A DNA stretch of 64,000 bases from an uncultured Campylobacterales bacterium. GTDB lineage: Bacteria > Campylobacterota > Campylobacteria > Campylobacterales > Arcobacteraceae. The DNA lies in the NCBI GenBank assembly GCA_947503785.1, contig CANNFB010000008.1, forward strand, positions 41,836-105,835. The letters run 5' to 3'. The notes below the pieces were generated by a model. The model was not told the origin of the DNA. It made no database searches and saw only the letters and a list, made by a program, of their open reading frames with translations. Both the position numbers and the translations under genes were made by a program. Below, in pieces: positions 10,164 to 22,110 of this stretch (position 1 is the first letter of the stretch; each line of letters begins with the position of its first letter).

Positions 10164-10943
10164 ATGGAAAATTATTTCAAAGAGTTAGACTTTTCAAGAT
10201 ATTCATCAATTAAAATTGGACCTAAAACAGAAGTTTTGGTAATAAATGAAATAGGTGATTATCCTGAATATCAAATACTAGGTCGTGCTAATAATGTATT
10301 AGTATCTCCAAATCATCCAAAGTTTGCAATTTTAGGTGAAGAGTTTGATTATATTAAAAAAGAAGGTGATTTACTTTATGTTGGATGTGCAACAACTTCA
10401 GGTAAACTTCTTACATATACTAGAAATAATGATATTGCAGATTTAGAGTTTTTAGCTAAGTTACCTGGAAACATGGGTGGTTTAGTTAAGATGAATGCAG
10501 GATTAAAATCTTGGGAAGTATTTAACTATGTTCATTCTATAAAAACAAAAGATGGATATATAAAAAAAGAAGATGTAGAGTATTCATATAGACATACAAA
10601 AATAGATACTATTGTTTATGAAGTGGTATTTAATATTTCTTATGGATTTTGTAAAGATAAACTAAAACAGTTTAATAAAATGAGAGATAATCAACCCCAT
10701 GTACCAAGTGCAGGTTCGTGTTTTATTAATCCAGAAGGTGATTATGCCGGACGATTAATAGAAGCAATTGGTTTAAAAGGTTTTGAAAAAGGCAATATGT
10801 CATTTTCTTCACAACATGCAAACTTTTTAGTAAACAATGGCAATGGAACATACGAAGATGCTGTGTATTTAATCGATTTAGCAAAGAGTAAAATTAAAGA
10901 GCAGTTTAATATAGATATAAAAGCAGAAGTAATAATTTATTAG
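10164..10943 (+). CDS. murB: UDP-N-acetylmuramate dehydrogenase
   Basis: SSIKIGP, LPGNMGGLVKMNAG, PSAGSCFINPEGDYAGRLIEAIGLKG, SSQHANFLVN. Confidence 0.93.
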   Translation: MENYFKELDFSRYSSIKIGPKTEVLVINEIGDYPEYQILGRANNVLVSPNHPKFAILGEEFDYIKKEGDLLYVGCATTSGKLLTYTRNNDIADLEFLAKLPGNMGGLVKMNAGLKSWEVFNYVHSIKTKDGYIKKEDVEYSYRHTKIDTIVYEVVFNISYGFCKDKLKQFNKMRDNQPHVPSAGSCFINPEGDYAGRLIEAIGLKGFEKGNMSFSSQHANFLVNNGNGTYEDAVYLIDLAKSKIKEQFNIDIKAEVIIY

Positions 10944-11002
10944 TAATATCATTTAATTTATGATAGAATGCAAAAATTCAAAATAATATAAGGTTTTTTT
11001 TA

Positions 11003-13414
11003 GTGAAGAATTTAGTAATAGTGGAGTCACCCGCAAAAGCGAAAACAATATCAAAGTTTCTTGGAAGTGATTACGTAGTAATGGCTTCAATGGGACATGT
11101 AAGAGATTTACCAAAATCAAAATTAGGGTTTGATCCAGACGATAACTTTAAACCTAAATACTTAATATCAACAGATAAAAAGAAAGTCATCACAGATTTA
11201 AAAAAACATATTAATAAAGACACTACAATTTACCTAGCGGCCGATGAGGATAGGGAAGGTGAAGCTATTGCTTGGCACTTAATCCCTGCACTTAAAATAG
11301 AGAATAATCCTATAAAAAGAATTGTTTTCCATGAGATTACAAAAGATGCAATTTTAAAAGCCTTAGAGAACCCTAGAGAAGTTGATCAACATTTAGTTGA
11401 TGCTCAGCAAGCAAGAAGAATACTTGATCGTGCAGTAGGATATGAGCTTTCTCCATTATTATGGAGAAAAGTTAGATATGGATTATCAGCAGGCCGGGTT
11501 CAAAGTGTTGCTGTAAAAATTATTGTAGATAGAGAAAATGAAATTAGAGCATTTAACCCAGAAGAGTATTGGAAAGTTAAATCTGAATTTTCAAATCCAG
11601 AGTTAAAATCAGAATTAGCAAAAATAAATGGAAAAACTGCAAAAATTAAAAACGAAGCTCAAGCTAAAGAAATTGAAGCTTCAATTAATATGGGCAATTT
11701 TGTATTAAATGATATAGAAGAAAAAGATTCAAAAAGAAATCCAGCAGCACCATTTACAACTTCAACATTACAACAAGAAGCAAGTAGAAAGTTAGGTTAT
11801 TCAGTTAAGCAAACTATGGTAATAGCGCAACAACTTTATGAAGGAAATGTAGGGAATATTCCAAATCATACAGGTGGTTTAATCACATATATGAGAACAG
11901 ATTCATTAAATCTTTCAAAAGTTGCAACTAGTGCTGCAAAAGATGTTATTGAAGCTGAGTATGGAAAAGATTATTCACTATCTAAACCTCGAACTTACAA
12001 ATCAAAAGCAAAAGGTGCTCAAGAAGCACATGAGGCTATTAGACCTGTAGATTTAAGTTTAAAACCTACTGACATAAAAGCATATGTAGATAGTGCTCAG
12101 TATAAACTTTACTCACTAATTTGGAAAAGAACGTTAGCTACTCAAATGGCTGCTGCCCAAATCGCAAATACTACATATAAAATAGAAGCAGGAAAAGATA
12201 AAGAGTATGAATTTCAAACAAAGGGACAAAGAATAATCTTTGCTGGATTTATGAAAGCTTATACAGAAGGTAGTGATAACCCAGAAGGGGCACTTGATAG
12301 TACTGAAAAAATTCTTCCTACAATTAAAAAAGGAACAGTTCTAGATTTAGAAAAACTAGATTTAGAACAATTATTTACAAAACCACCAGCTCGTTATACA
12401 GAAGCTTCTTTAGTTAAAAAACTTGAAGCTGAAGGTATTGGACGACCTTCTACTTATGCTCCAACAATTTCTACTATCCAACAAAGAGAATATGTAGTAA
12501 AAACAGAAGACAAAAAATTAACTCCAACACCAACTGGTGAAATAGTTAATAGCTTTTTAGCTGATCACTTCTCAGATGTTATCAATCTTGGATTTACTGC
12601 TAAAATTGAAGAAGAGTTTGATGAGATTGCTGAAGGTAAAATTGCTTGGGAACAAGTAATGCAAGAGTTCTATGGCAGTTTTAAAAAGACTATTATTGAA
12701 AAAGAAGAAACTGTAAATAAAGAAGATTATCTGCAAATTAGAGAAATGGGAACAGATCCAAAATCAGGTAAACCTATGAGTGCTAGAGTTGGAAGATTTG
12801 GTCCTTTTGTTCAAATTGGAACTAAAGATGATGAAGAAAAACCTTTATTTGTAGCAATTCCAAAGCATTTAAATATGGATACTATTACTATGGATGAAGC
12901 ATTGTTCTTATTCACACTTCCTAGAGTTGTTGGACAAGATAAAGATGGTGATGATATCAAAGCAAATATTGGAAGATTTGGGCCATATTTACAAGTAAAA
13001 TCTTCATATTATTCTTTAAAAGAAGATGATCCTTATAAAATTGAATTACCACGAGCTTTAGAAGTAATTCAAGAGTTAAAAGAAGCAAAAGCAAAAGCTA
13101 CTATAAAAGTTTTTGAAAAAGAAAAAATACATGTTTTAATTGGAAGATATGGAGCTTATATCAAACAAGGTAGAAAAAACTATAAAATTCCAAAAGGAAA
13201 AGTTGCAGAAGATTTAACTCTTGAAGAGTGTGAAGCAATTATTGCAAAAGATCCTAAATCAAAAACACCAGATAAGAAAACACCTGCTAAAAAAACTGCG
13301 GCAAAGAAAAAACCAGCAGCAAAGAAGCCAGCAGCAAAAAAAGCTCCTGCTAAAAAAACAGCAGCAAAAAAGCCAGCTGCTAAGAAAACTCCTGTAAAAA
13401 AAGAATCAAAGTAA
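11003..13414 (+). CDS. topA: DNA topoisomerase I with Lys/Ala-rich C-terminal tail
   Basis: GTG start; NLVIVESPAKAKTISKFLG, LAADEDREGEAIAWHL, ITYMRTDS; three GRFGP/GRYGA C-terminal repeats; tail of KKPAAKK-type repeats. Confidence 0.97.
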   Translation: MKNLVIVESPAKAKTISKFLGSDYVVMASMGHVRDLPKSKLGFDPDDNFKPKYLISTDKKKVITDLKKHINKDTTIYLAADEDREGEAIAWHLIPALKIENNPIKRIVFHEITKDAILKALENPREVDQHLVDAQQARRILDRAVGYELSPLLWRKVRYGLSAGRVQSVAVKIIVDRENEIRAFNPEEYWKVKSEFSNPELKSELAKINGKTAKIKNEAQAKEIEASINMGNFVLNDIEEKDSKRNPAAPFTTSTLQQEASRKLGYSVKQTMVIAQQLYEGNVGNIPNHTGGLITYMRTDSLNLSKVATSAAKDVIEAEYGKDYSLSKPRTYKSKAKGAQEAHEAIRPVDLSLKPTDIKAYVDSAQYKLYSLIWKRTLATQMAAAQIANTTYKIEAGKDKEYEFQTKGQRIIFAGFMKAYTEGSDNPEGALDSTEKILPTIKKGTVLDLEKLDLEQLFTKPPARYTEASLVKKLEAEGIGRPSTYAPTISTIQQREYVVKTEDKKLTPTPTGEIVNSFLADHFSDVINLGFTAKIEEEFDEIAEGKIAWEQVMQEFYGSFKKTIIEKEETVNKEDYLQIREMGTDPKSGKPMSARVGRFGPFVQIGTKDDEEKPLFVAIPKHLNMDTITMDEALFLFTLPRVVGQDKDGDDIKANIGRFGPYLQVKSSYYSLKEDDPYKIELPRALEVIQELKEAKAKATIKVFEKEKIHVLIGRYGAYIKQGRKNYKIPKGKVAEDLTLEECEAIIAKDPKSKTPDKKTPAKKTAAKKKPAAKKPAAKKAPAKKTAAKKPAAKKTPVKKESK

Positions 13415-13420
13415 AAATAA

Positions 13421-13933
13421 ATGAAAATTGGTATTCTCTCAGATAGTCACTTTAAAAGTGACTATACTAAAGAAGTAATTGATTTACTAAAAGAAAAGGG
13501 ATGTGAGTATTTAGTTCATGCCGGAGATTTATGTATTGAAAAAAATCTTCAATTATTAGAAGAATCAAAACTTCCTTATGTAAGTGTTTTTGGAAATAAT
13601 GATATGAGTTTATTCCCTCTTTCAAATAAATATGTAATAAAACAAGAGCCTTACTATTTTAAAATAAAAGAAAATAAGTTTAAATTAATGCACATGCCTT
13701 ATCACTTAAGTCCTGATAGTGATATCGTGATTTTTGGTCATACTCATATGTTTGAGTGTGAATATAAAAATAAAACACTCTTTATAAATCCAGGTGAAGT
13801 TTGTGCAAGAGAAAAGCCGCATATTGAATGTGCACTACTAGAAATTAATGAAAATGAGTATATAATCTCACACTATTTTAAAGATATAAATAAAAAAAAT
13901 TATGAAAAAGAAGAGTATAAATATGAAAGATAA
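13421..13933 (+). CDS. YfcE/MJ0936-family metallophosphoesterase
   Basis: GILSDSH, HAGDLC, VFGNND, VIFGHTHMF, FINPGE motifs. Confidence 0.9.
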   Translation: MKIGILSDSHFKSDYTKEVIDLLKEKGCEYLVHAGDLCIEKNLQLLEESKLPYVSVFGNNDMSLFPLSNKYVIKQEPYYFKIKENKFKLMHMPYHLSPDSDIVIFGHTHMFECEYKNKTLFINPGEVCAREKPHIECALLEINENEYIISHYFKDINKKNYEKEEYKYER

Positions 13934-14804
13934 ATTTAAAAATACAGATGAAATATTTTTATGTGCTATATGTAATGCCGAAAGTGGTACTTGTAATGAA
14001 GACTGTAAATTTTGTACGCAAAGTGTAAGATATAAAGCAGATATTCAAAGATATACATTAAAAAGTACAGAACAAATTATAAAAGAAGCGAAGGCTGCGA
14101 GAGCAAACGGTGCAGTTGGTTTTTGTTTAGTAACAGCTGGACTTGGGCTAACTGATAAAAAAACTAAATTTATTGCAGCAACTGCAAGAGCAATTAAAAA
14201 AGAAAACTTAGGACTTAGATTAATAGCATGTAATGGAACAGCTTCTGTTGAGCAGTTAAAAGAGCTTAAGGCTGCTGGAATAGATAACTATAACCATAAC
14301 CTTGAAACATCAAGAGACTTCTATCCTAGTATTTGTACTACACATCCTTGGGATGATAGATATCAAACATGTTTAAATGTTAAAGAAGCAGGTTTACAAC
14401 TTGTTTGTGGTGGTATTTTTGGAATGGGTGAAACTCAAGAAGATAGAATCTCTATGATTAAATCTATTGCATCTTTAGATCCAATGAATGTTCCTTTAAA
14501 CTTCTTCCATCCAAATGAAGCTTTACCAATTGTTGAAAATACAATTACAAGAGAAGAAGCTTTTGAACTAATTACACTTTCAAGAGAAATGATTCCAAAT
14601 GCACATAAAATTATGGTTGCAGGTGGAAGAGAGTTAATGTTTGGTGAAGAACAATATGAAATCTTTAACAGAGGTGCAAATGCATTTGTTATTGGTGATT
14701 ATTTAACTACAACTGGAAAAACTCCAAAAGATGATGTTGATGCACTTGAAGCCTTAGGATTTAAAATAGCAAAACACGTAGTTAAAATGGAAGACGAGAA
14801 GTAA
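13923..14804 (+). CDS. bioB: Biotin synthase (radical SAM)
   Basis: CNAESGTCNEDCKFCTQ cluster motif; start placed at internal ATG 13923 rather than 13902. Confidence 0.92.
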   Translation: MKDKFKNTDEIFLCAICNAESGTCNEDCKFCTQSVRYKADIQRYTLKSTEQIIKEAKAARANGAVGFCLVTAGLGLTDKKTKFIAATARAIKKENLGLRLIACNGTASVEQLKELKAAGIDNYNHNLETSRDFYPSICTTHPWDDRYQTCLNVKEAGLQLVCGGIFGMGETQEDRISMIKSIASLDPMNVPLNFFHPNEALPIVENTITREEAFELITLSREMIPNAHKIMVAGGRELMFGEEQYEIFNRGANAFVIGDYLTTTGKTPKDDVDALEALGFKIAKHVVKMEDEK

Positions 14805-14813
14805 GGCTGTTTA

Positions 14814-15971
14814 ATGAGTGAAGAAATATCAATAATTATTACAATATCTTTAATTATATTTACTTCACCATTAATTGCTAAGATATTAAGACTACCAACT
14901 ATTACAGTTGAAATAATGTTAGGTGCAGTTGCTGCATACTTTGCATTTATAATTGATCATGCAATTTTAGACTTAGCTTCAAAACTAGGATTTTTATATC
15001 TGATGTTTTTAGCAGGGTTGGAAGTTGACATGAAAAAAATCGTGAATATTTCCTCTACAATTTTAAAAAAATCCCTAATTTATAATGCAATACTTTTTTC
15101 ATTATCTGCACTAATTACCGTATATTTAGATATTGGATATATCTTTATCGTTATTTTACCTTTAATCTCTATAGGTCTATTAGCTGCTTTAAAAAAAGAG
15201 TATGGCGATGTAGAGTGGATCAGGCTTTCTATTTTAGTAGGTCTTATTGGTGAAATTGTTTCTATTTTTGCTCTTACAACTGTAACAGCAGGTCTAGAAT
15301 TTGGGATTAATTTTGAGTTTTACAAAGTAATGTTCTTATTTGTTATGTTCTTAATTTCTATGATAATTTTTTATAAAGTATTTCACAATCTAATTTGGTG
15401 GTTCCCTGAAATCAAAGCATATTTAATGCCTGAAAATGACCATCAAGAACAAGATATTAGAGTTTCTATGAGTATCTTCTTCTTGATGATTGCCGTTATG
15501 ATGATCCTGCAGTTAAAAGTTGCCTTTGGAGCATTTATTGCAGGAGCATTTATAACAACATTTTTTGAGCAACACAATAAGCAATTACCTCATAAATTAG
15601 AGCACTTTGGTTTTGGGTGGCTAGTTCCTATTTTCTTTATTTCTGTTGGGGCTTCGTTTGAATTAACAGCAGTATTTCAAGATGGATTATTTTTAAAAGC
15701 AATTCTAATAGTGTTAGCAATGGTAGGAATAAGATTTGTAGCTTCCCTGTTATTTGTAAAAGAGATGGGATGGAATAGGTTTTTTATGATTGGACTTTCT
15801 CACTCAATGCCAATTACGCTTTTAATAGCAGTAACAACAATAGCATATAACAATCACTCAATAACACAAGAATATTACTATGCGTTTATTCTAGCAGCTA
15901 TCTTAGAAGTATTAATAGTTATGATAGCTATTAGAATTTTATCTTATTTTATTACTTCAAAGAAGATATAG
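14814..15971 (+). CDS. Cation:proton antiporter (KefB-type Na/H exchanger domain)
   Basis: 385 aa multi-TM; LPTITVEIMLGAVAAYF, FLAGLEVDM, GAFIAGAF motifs. Confidence 0.88.
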   Translation: MSEEISIIITISLIIFTSPLIAKILRLPTITVEIMLGAVAAYFAFIIDHAILDLASKLGFLYLMFLAGLEVDMKKIVNISSTILKKSLIYNAILFSLSALITVYLDIGYIFIVILPLISIGLLAALKKEYGDVEWIRLSILVGLIGEIVSIFALTTVTAGLEFGINFEFYKVMFLFVMFLISMIIFYKVFHNLIWWFPEIKAYLMPENDHQEQDIRVSMSIFFLMIAVMMILQLKVAFGAFIAGAFITTFFEQHNKQLPHKLEHFGFGWLVPIFFISVGASFELTAVFQDGLFLKAILIVLAMVGIRFVASLLFVKEMGWNRFFMIGLSHSMPITLLIAVTTIAYNNHSITQEYYYAFILAAILEVLIVMIAIRILSYFITSKKI

Positions 15972-16698
15972 TAATTAAGTTATCTTTGTATTCAACTTTA
16001 TAATTACTTGGTTTCATAGATAGTAAGATTACTACTCTATAAAACTTTTCTTTTTTGTGATTTCCTACAGCAATTTTTTTAAAGTTTAACGAATCTAAAT
16101 CTTCTCTTTTAGTATAGAAATTTTTTCTAGCTTTATAATCAATAATAAGTTTATTTTCTTTATCAATATTAAACTTTTTTGAAATAGCATCTTTTGTATG
16201 AATGATTAATTTATTATCATTGTATTCAACTTTAATAAAATCTAAAAGTACTTTTGTTTTTGTAGTCATTTCATCTTCTATGATGTCAGTTCTAGGCTTT
16301 ACATAAACAATTTGTTTAGGTTCAATCATTTCTTTTTTTGCTAATTCTTTTTTTACAAGTCTTTTTACTTTACTTTCTGATTGAACTTGAGCTTTTTTAA
16401 TTAACTTTTTAACTTCTTTTTTTGTGTAAGTTTTTTCCACTTTTAAAGCAGGAGTTAATTTCTTGATAGCTTCTTCAACTTTTTTTTCATTTTCATTGAT
16501 TTTAGATACCTTTGACATTTTCTCTTGCATTTCTTGTATATAAGCAGATTCATTTATTGAATTATCATCAATTTCATTTTGCTCTATTATTCTTGCTGCT
16601 TCTTCTTCATAAGCATTTGTAGCTTCAAATGGATTCTCTCTAGCATTTAAGTTAAAAGCTAAAACTATTGTTAATGTAAATAAAAATAAAGTTTTCAT
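15952..16698 (-). CDS. Secreted AMIN-domain-like protein with coiled coil
   Basis: Signal peptide; C-terminal beta pattern (KVLLDFIKVEYNDNKLIIHTKD...YRVVILLSMKPSNYKVEYKDNLITI); synteny with FtsB-like and eno. Confidence 0.65.
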   Translation of the reverse strand: MKTLFLFTLTIVLAFNLNARENPFEATNAYEEEAARIIEQNEIDDNSINESAYIQEMQEKMSKVSKINENEKKVEEAIKKLTPALKVEKTYTKKEVKKLIKKAQVQSESKVKRLVKKELAKKEMIEPKQIVYVKPRTDIIEDEMTTKTKVLLDFIKVEYNDNKLIIHTKDAISKKFNIDKENKLIIDYKARKNFYTKREDLDSLNFKKIAVGNHKKEKFYRVVILLSMKPSNYKVEYKDNLITISSLK

Positions 16699-16937
16699 TC
16701 TTCAGGCTCCAGATTTTTTAATTCAAAATATTCTTTTTGCAAATAAGCATTATCTTCTTGAAGTCTTATAATCTCTTTTTCTAAGTAAATTTTCTTATGT
16801 TTTAAAGAGTTATATACTTCTAATGAATTAGCTCCAAAAAGAGTATTAGCTACGTGATAAGAAAGAAATATAGTAAGTGCAATAGAGGCTATTGCAATTG
16901 CTATAAATTTTCTATAATTACGTAAAAAGTTTTTCAT
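16695..16937 (-). CDS. FtsB/DivIC-like septum formation initiator family protein
   Basis: 80 aa, one TM then short coiled coil (LKHKKIYLEKEIIRLQEDNAYLQKEYFELKNLEPEE); adjacent to eno. Confidence 0.75.
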   Translation of the reverse strand: MKNFLRNYRKFIAIAIASIALTIFLSYHVANTLFGANSLEVYNSLKHKKIYLEKEIIRLQEDNAYLQKEYFELKNLEPEE

Positions 16938-16945
16938 AAATTATA

Positions 16946-18229
<1,284 letters not shown>

Positions 18230-18326
18230 CTATTCTTTATAATTTGTATGATTATATCTAAAATTTGATTTTTGTTTGCTTTGCTAAGCTAGTTTTTGTG
18301 TGTTTAAAAAAAGTAGTAAAAGAAGA

Positions 18327-18350
18327 ATCAAAGAGAAGAATCTCTTTGAT
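18327..18350 (-). terminator. Hairpin downstream of recA (atcaaagaga-agaa-tctctttgat)
   Basis: Perfect 10-bp stem, 4-nt loop; no strong U-tract. Confidence 0.5.
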
Positions 18351-18369
18351 TTAAAGAAAAAATTAGATT

Positions 18370-19413
18370 TTAATCGTCTTCATTTTCATCTTCTTGAGGT
18401 ATTGCACCTTTTAAGATTTCATCATTTACGCCCATTGCTTCTAAAATTTTATTTTCAATTTCAAGTGCGATTTCAGGATTATCTCTTAAGAATACTTTTG
18501 AGTTCTCTTTACCTTGTCCAATTTTTGCATCGCCGTATGAAAACCAAGATCCTGCTTTATCAACAATATCAAGTTTAACACCATAATCTACAAGTTCTCC
18601 CATTTTAGAAATACCCTCACCAAACATGATATCAAACTCAGCTAATTTAAATGGAGCAGCAACTTTGTTTTTTACAACTTTTACTTTTACTCTATTTCCT
18701 ATAGAATTTTCACCTTGCTTTAGTGTAGCAATTCTTCTAATATCAAGTCTAACAGAAGAATAGAATTTAAGCGCATTTCCACCAGTTGTAGTTTCAGGAC
18801 TACCGTAACCTGTCATACCGATTTTCATTCTAATTTGGTTAATAAAGATTACCGTACATTGCATTTTATTTAATAAACCAGTAATTTTTCTTAAGGCTTT
18901 ACTCATAAGTCTAGCTTGAACACCAACTTGCTGATCATCCATATCTCCATCAATTTCTACTTTTGGAGTAAGTGCTGCAACTGAATCTATAACAACTAAA
19001 TCTACAGCACCAGATCTAATAACAGTTTCTAAAATCTCTAGAGCTTGTTCCCCATAATCAGGTTGAGAAACAAGTAAGTTATCAATATCAACACCTAAGT
19101 TTCTAGCATACATAGTATCTAAAGCATGTTCTGCATCAATAAACGCACAAACACCACCGGCTTTTTGACATTCAGCAATTGCGTGTAGAGTAAGAGTTGT
19201 TTTACCAGAAGATTCAGGCCCATAAATCTCAATAACTCTTCCTTGTGGAAGTCCACCTACACCAAGTGCTAAGTCAAGTCCCAATGAACCAGTACTAATA
19301 GCTTCAGTAGGAACTACTTCTTTATCCCCAAGTCTTATTAAAGTACCTTTTCCAAATGCTTTGTCAATTTGTTTTATAGCTAAGTCTAGTGATTTTTTTT
19401 GATTATCATCCAT
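18370..19413 (-). CDS. recA: Recombinase RecA
   Basis: [52 protein letters not shown]. Confidence 0.99.
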   Translation of the reverse strand: MDDNQKKSLDLAIKQIDKAFGKGTLIRLGDKEVVPTEAISTGSLGLDLALGVGGLPQGRVIEIYGPESSGKTTLTLHAIAECQKAGGVCAFIDAEHALDTMYARNLGVDIDNLLVSQPDYGEQALEILETVIRSGAVDLVVIDSVAALTPKVEIDGDMDDQQVGVQARLMSKALRKITGLLNKMQCTVIFINQIRMKIGMTGYGSPETTTGGNALKFYSSVRLDIRRIATLKQGENSIGNRVKVKVVKNKVAAPFKLAEFDIMFGEGISKMGELVDYGVKLDIVDKAGSWFSYGDAKIGQGKENSKVFLRDNPEIALEIENKILEAMGVNDEILKGAIPQEDENEDD

Positions 19414-19508
19414 GTTATTTCCTAATTTTTGTTTCTATTATTTATTTATGTGAGAATTTTAGCAGATTTATTTTGAATTGTTGATTTATATTGCAAATTG
19501 TAAGATTT

Positions 19509-19703
19509 TTATTTTTCTTCTTGAATCTTTTCAACTGTTTCAATAGTTTTAATGTGTGACTTAACTCTTTGTTTCATTGTAAAGGATTTAATATGCTTTG
19601 CTAGTATTTTTGTATATTTTTTATAATTTCTTGAGTCTTTTTCAAATGATGCTAATTTTTTTTGTATTTTTAATATATCTTGAGGGATTGTACTCTTTTC
19701 CAT
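19509..19703 (-). CDS. Small Lys-rich hypothetical protein
   Basis: 64 aa ORF on its own between recA and the flagellin; coiled-coil-like composition. Confidence 0.5.
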   Translation of the reverse strand: MEKSTIPQDILKIQKKLASFEKDSRNYKKYTKILAKHIKSFTMKQRVKSHIKTIETVEKIQEEK

Positions 19704-19773
19704 ATACTTGCCTTTTAAATACTTTGATAATTATTATTGCATATATCTTCTTAAAATAGTTTTTATACAAAAA

Positions 19774-19801
19774 AAAACTCAAGTCCGAAGACTTGAGTTT
19801 T
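19774..19801 (-). terminator. Intrinsic terminator of flagellin gene (C(UUCG)G tetraloop)
   Basis: On minus strand aaaactcaagtc-ttcg-gacttgagtttt followed by T-tract. Confidence 0.9.
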
Positions 19802-19824
19802 AGTGTTAAAGTTTAAAAGAATTA

Positions 19825-21981
19825 CTATTGTAATAATTTTAAAACATTTTGTTGAACAGAATTCGCTTGACTGATTGCATATGAACCAGCTTGAGAAATA
19901 ATGTTTTGTTTGTTGAAGTTTGCAGATTCTTGTGCATAATCAACATCTCTAATAATAGACTCAGCTGCTTTAACGTTTGTAGACTGTGTCATTAAGTTTC
20001 TAACAGCAGATTCAACTTGGTTTTGAGTTGACCCGATGTCTCCTCTATATCCATTCAGTTTAGTAATAGCATCATCTACTACAGCTTGGAATGAATCCGC
20101 ACTAGTTTTAGTTAATTCACCAGAATTAAGTGCCGCTAATTCACTTAATGCAGTTCCTCCATTACTTACTTCATTAGTTCCATCTCCATTTACAGTTAAT
20201 GTATTTGCAGAAGTATCATTGTTTTTAACAGACATTGTAGTTGATGTAGTTAATTCTAGTTTTGCATCAGCACTACCTGTACCTACATAAGAAGTAGCAT
20301 CATTACCAGTAACTGTTAAAGGTGTACCTGCACTTATTAGTGTTCTTTCGATACTAACTGTATCTGCTACACCTATATTAACATCTTGATCTGCGATAGC
20401 TTGGTATTTACCTCCACCTAAGTTTAGGAAGTTAGCTGATTCTAAAATATCTTCAGATAGTCCTGTCTCTGCATTATCTGCAAATGTTATAACATCACCA
20501 GCTTTAATTCCATAATCTTCAGCTGCAGTAGCACCAGTAACCGTAAATGATAAAACATCACCATTTTTAGCAGCATAAGCAGGGTCTGTATTTGCAACAG
20601 CTAATTCAGTAGCATCAGCTGTTGTTCTTACTAATGTTGTTCCGCCAAGGTCAAATGCAGAAGCAGTAAGATTTGTTGTATCAGCAGTAACACCTGCTAC
20701 AGCAACACCTTGTGTAATTGTAATTGATTCACCTGCTCCTATATTTAAATCTCCAGCTGTATAATCTCCAAGAACTGTAAATGTACCATCTGAATTATCT
20801 GTGAATTTTGAAGCATCTTTTAGTTCTAAATCAAGTAAACTACCTGTAGTTACAGTATCTGCACTTATTACATCTCCTGCATCAAATGTAGTTGCTGCTG
20901 CTCCTGATGCTAAGTTATTTAAATCAGAAACTTTAATTTCTTCACCTGTAGATATAGCAAGTGTTTGAGTAGATAACGCTCTATATGCACCATCTGCACC
21001 TTTTGCAAATTTTGTAGCATCTTCTAAAGTATCAAATAAATCACCTGATGTTGCTGTTGTTGTAACCATTTGTCCAGAAGTAATAGATTGAGTTGTTCCT
21101 GCACTTCCAGAAGTTGAGATATTTACTGTAGCTTGAACATCATCAACACTTGTTAATGATAATGATTGTCCTGCACCAGCAGTTGTAACTGTATATGATC
21201 CAGCACTTTCTGTTAAGTTTCCAGCAGTAACTGCAGCATCTAAAACAGTTTTAGTTGCTGCATTTGTATCACTAATTGTCATTCCAGTAGTTAGTTTTAG
21301 AGTATCTACATCTCCTGTAAGAGTAACATTTTCAGCAGCACCTGTATCAGTTGTAGTTTTACCTTCAATTGTAATTGCACCTAAACTTGATAAAGTTATT
21401 GATGCATTATTGTTAAGAACTTTATCTGCTTCATAAACATCTTTAGAACCTAATCCAACTGTATTAGATTGAACTGAAGCATTTGAGATAATATCATTTT
21501 TAGATTCACCAATTTGGAAAGATAATGAAGTTGATACTGATTTATCAGCATCTGTATCACCTGCAGCAGATTGAAGTAAAACATTACCATTATAGTTAGT
21601 TTGTTCTGCAATGTTATCTAATTGTTCAAGTAATTTGTTGATATCTTTTCTAATTGATTCTCTACCATCAGTAGAAGTAGTATCAGTATTAGCTTGAATT
21701 AATTTAGCTTTAATAGTATCAAGAATATTTGATTGTTCAGACATTGATTTATCAGCAATTTGAAGTAAAGTTACAGCTGAATTACCATTTGCAACACCTT
21801 GATCTATTGATGTAGCTTGTGTTCTAAGTTTATCAGCAATTGCTAAACCAGAAGCATCATCAGACGCTTTGTTAATTTTAAGACCAGTAGAAAGTTTTTC
21901 TAATGAACTTGAAATACTTTTACCTGTATTTGTAGCTGCTTCTTGAGCAGTAATTGATGAAACGTTAGTATTAATAATCAT
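19825..21981 (-). CDS. flaA: Flagellin with large variable central domain
   Basis: N-terminal MIINTNVSSITAQEAATNTGKSISSSLEKLSTGLKINKASDDASGLAIADKLR and C-terminal flagellin domains; 718 aa. Confidence 0.95.
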   Translation of the reverse strand: MIINTNVSSITAQEAATNTGKSISSSLEKLSTGLKINKASDDASGLAIADKLRTQATSIDQGVANGNSAVTLLQIADKSMSEQSNILDTIKAKLIQANTDTTSTDGRESIRKDINKLLEQLDNIAEQTNYNGNVLLQSAAGDTDADKSVSTSLSFQIGESKNDIISNASVQSNTVGLGSKDVYEADKVLNNNASITLSSLGAITIEGKTTTDTGAAENVTLTGDVDTLKLTTGMTISDTNAATKTVLDAAVTAGNLTESAGSYTVTTAGAGQSLSLTSVDDVQATVNISTSGSAGTTQSITSGQMVTTTATSGDLFDTLEDATKFAKGADGAYRALSTQTLAISTGEEIKVSDLNNLASGAAATTFDAGDVISADTVTTGSLLDLELKDASKFTDNSDGTFTVLGDYTAGDLNIGAGESITITQGVAVAGVTADTTNLTASAFDLGGTTLVRTTADATELAVANTDPAYAAKNGDVLSFTVTGATAAEDYGIKAGDVITFADNAETGLSEDILESANFLNLGGGKYQAIADQDVNIGVADTVSIERTLISAGTPLTVTGNDATSYVGTGSADAKLELTTSTTMSVKNNDTSANTLTVNGDGTNEVSNGGTALSELAALNSGELTKTSADSFQAVVDDAITKLNGYRGDIGSTQNQVESAVRNLMTQSTNVKAAESIIRDVDYAQESANFNKQNIISQAGSYAISQANSVQQNVLKLLQ

Positions 21982-22110
21982 AATAAATCCTTTTTAGTTA
22001 TGACGTCATTGTGAAATTAATCACACTTATCAACCTTCTTGTGTTACCAAGCATAGAAGAAAAATAGGTCTTTCTTCTTCGGAATCAATTGATACCTAAT
22101 TTGTATATGT

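Noticed and set aside
13261-13411. Short tandem DNA repeat at topA end considered as CRISPR or satellite
   Set aside because: In-frame Lys/Ala codon repeats encoding the protein tail; no spacers.
18300-18578. 92-aa plus ORF at recA 3' end
   Set aside because: Overlaps recA coding and its hairpin; low-complexity translation.
20036-20290. ORF on the strand opposite the flagellin
   Set aside because: Entirely antisense to a confident gene, no RBS or recognisable domain; shadow ORF.
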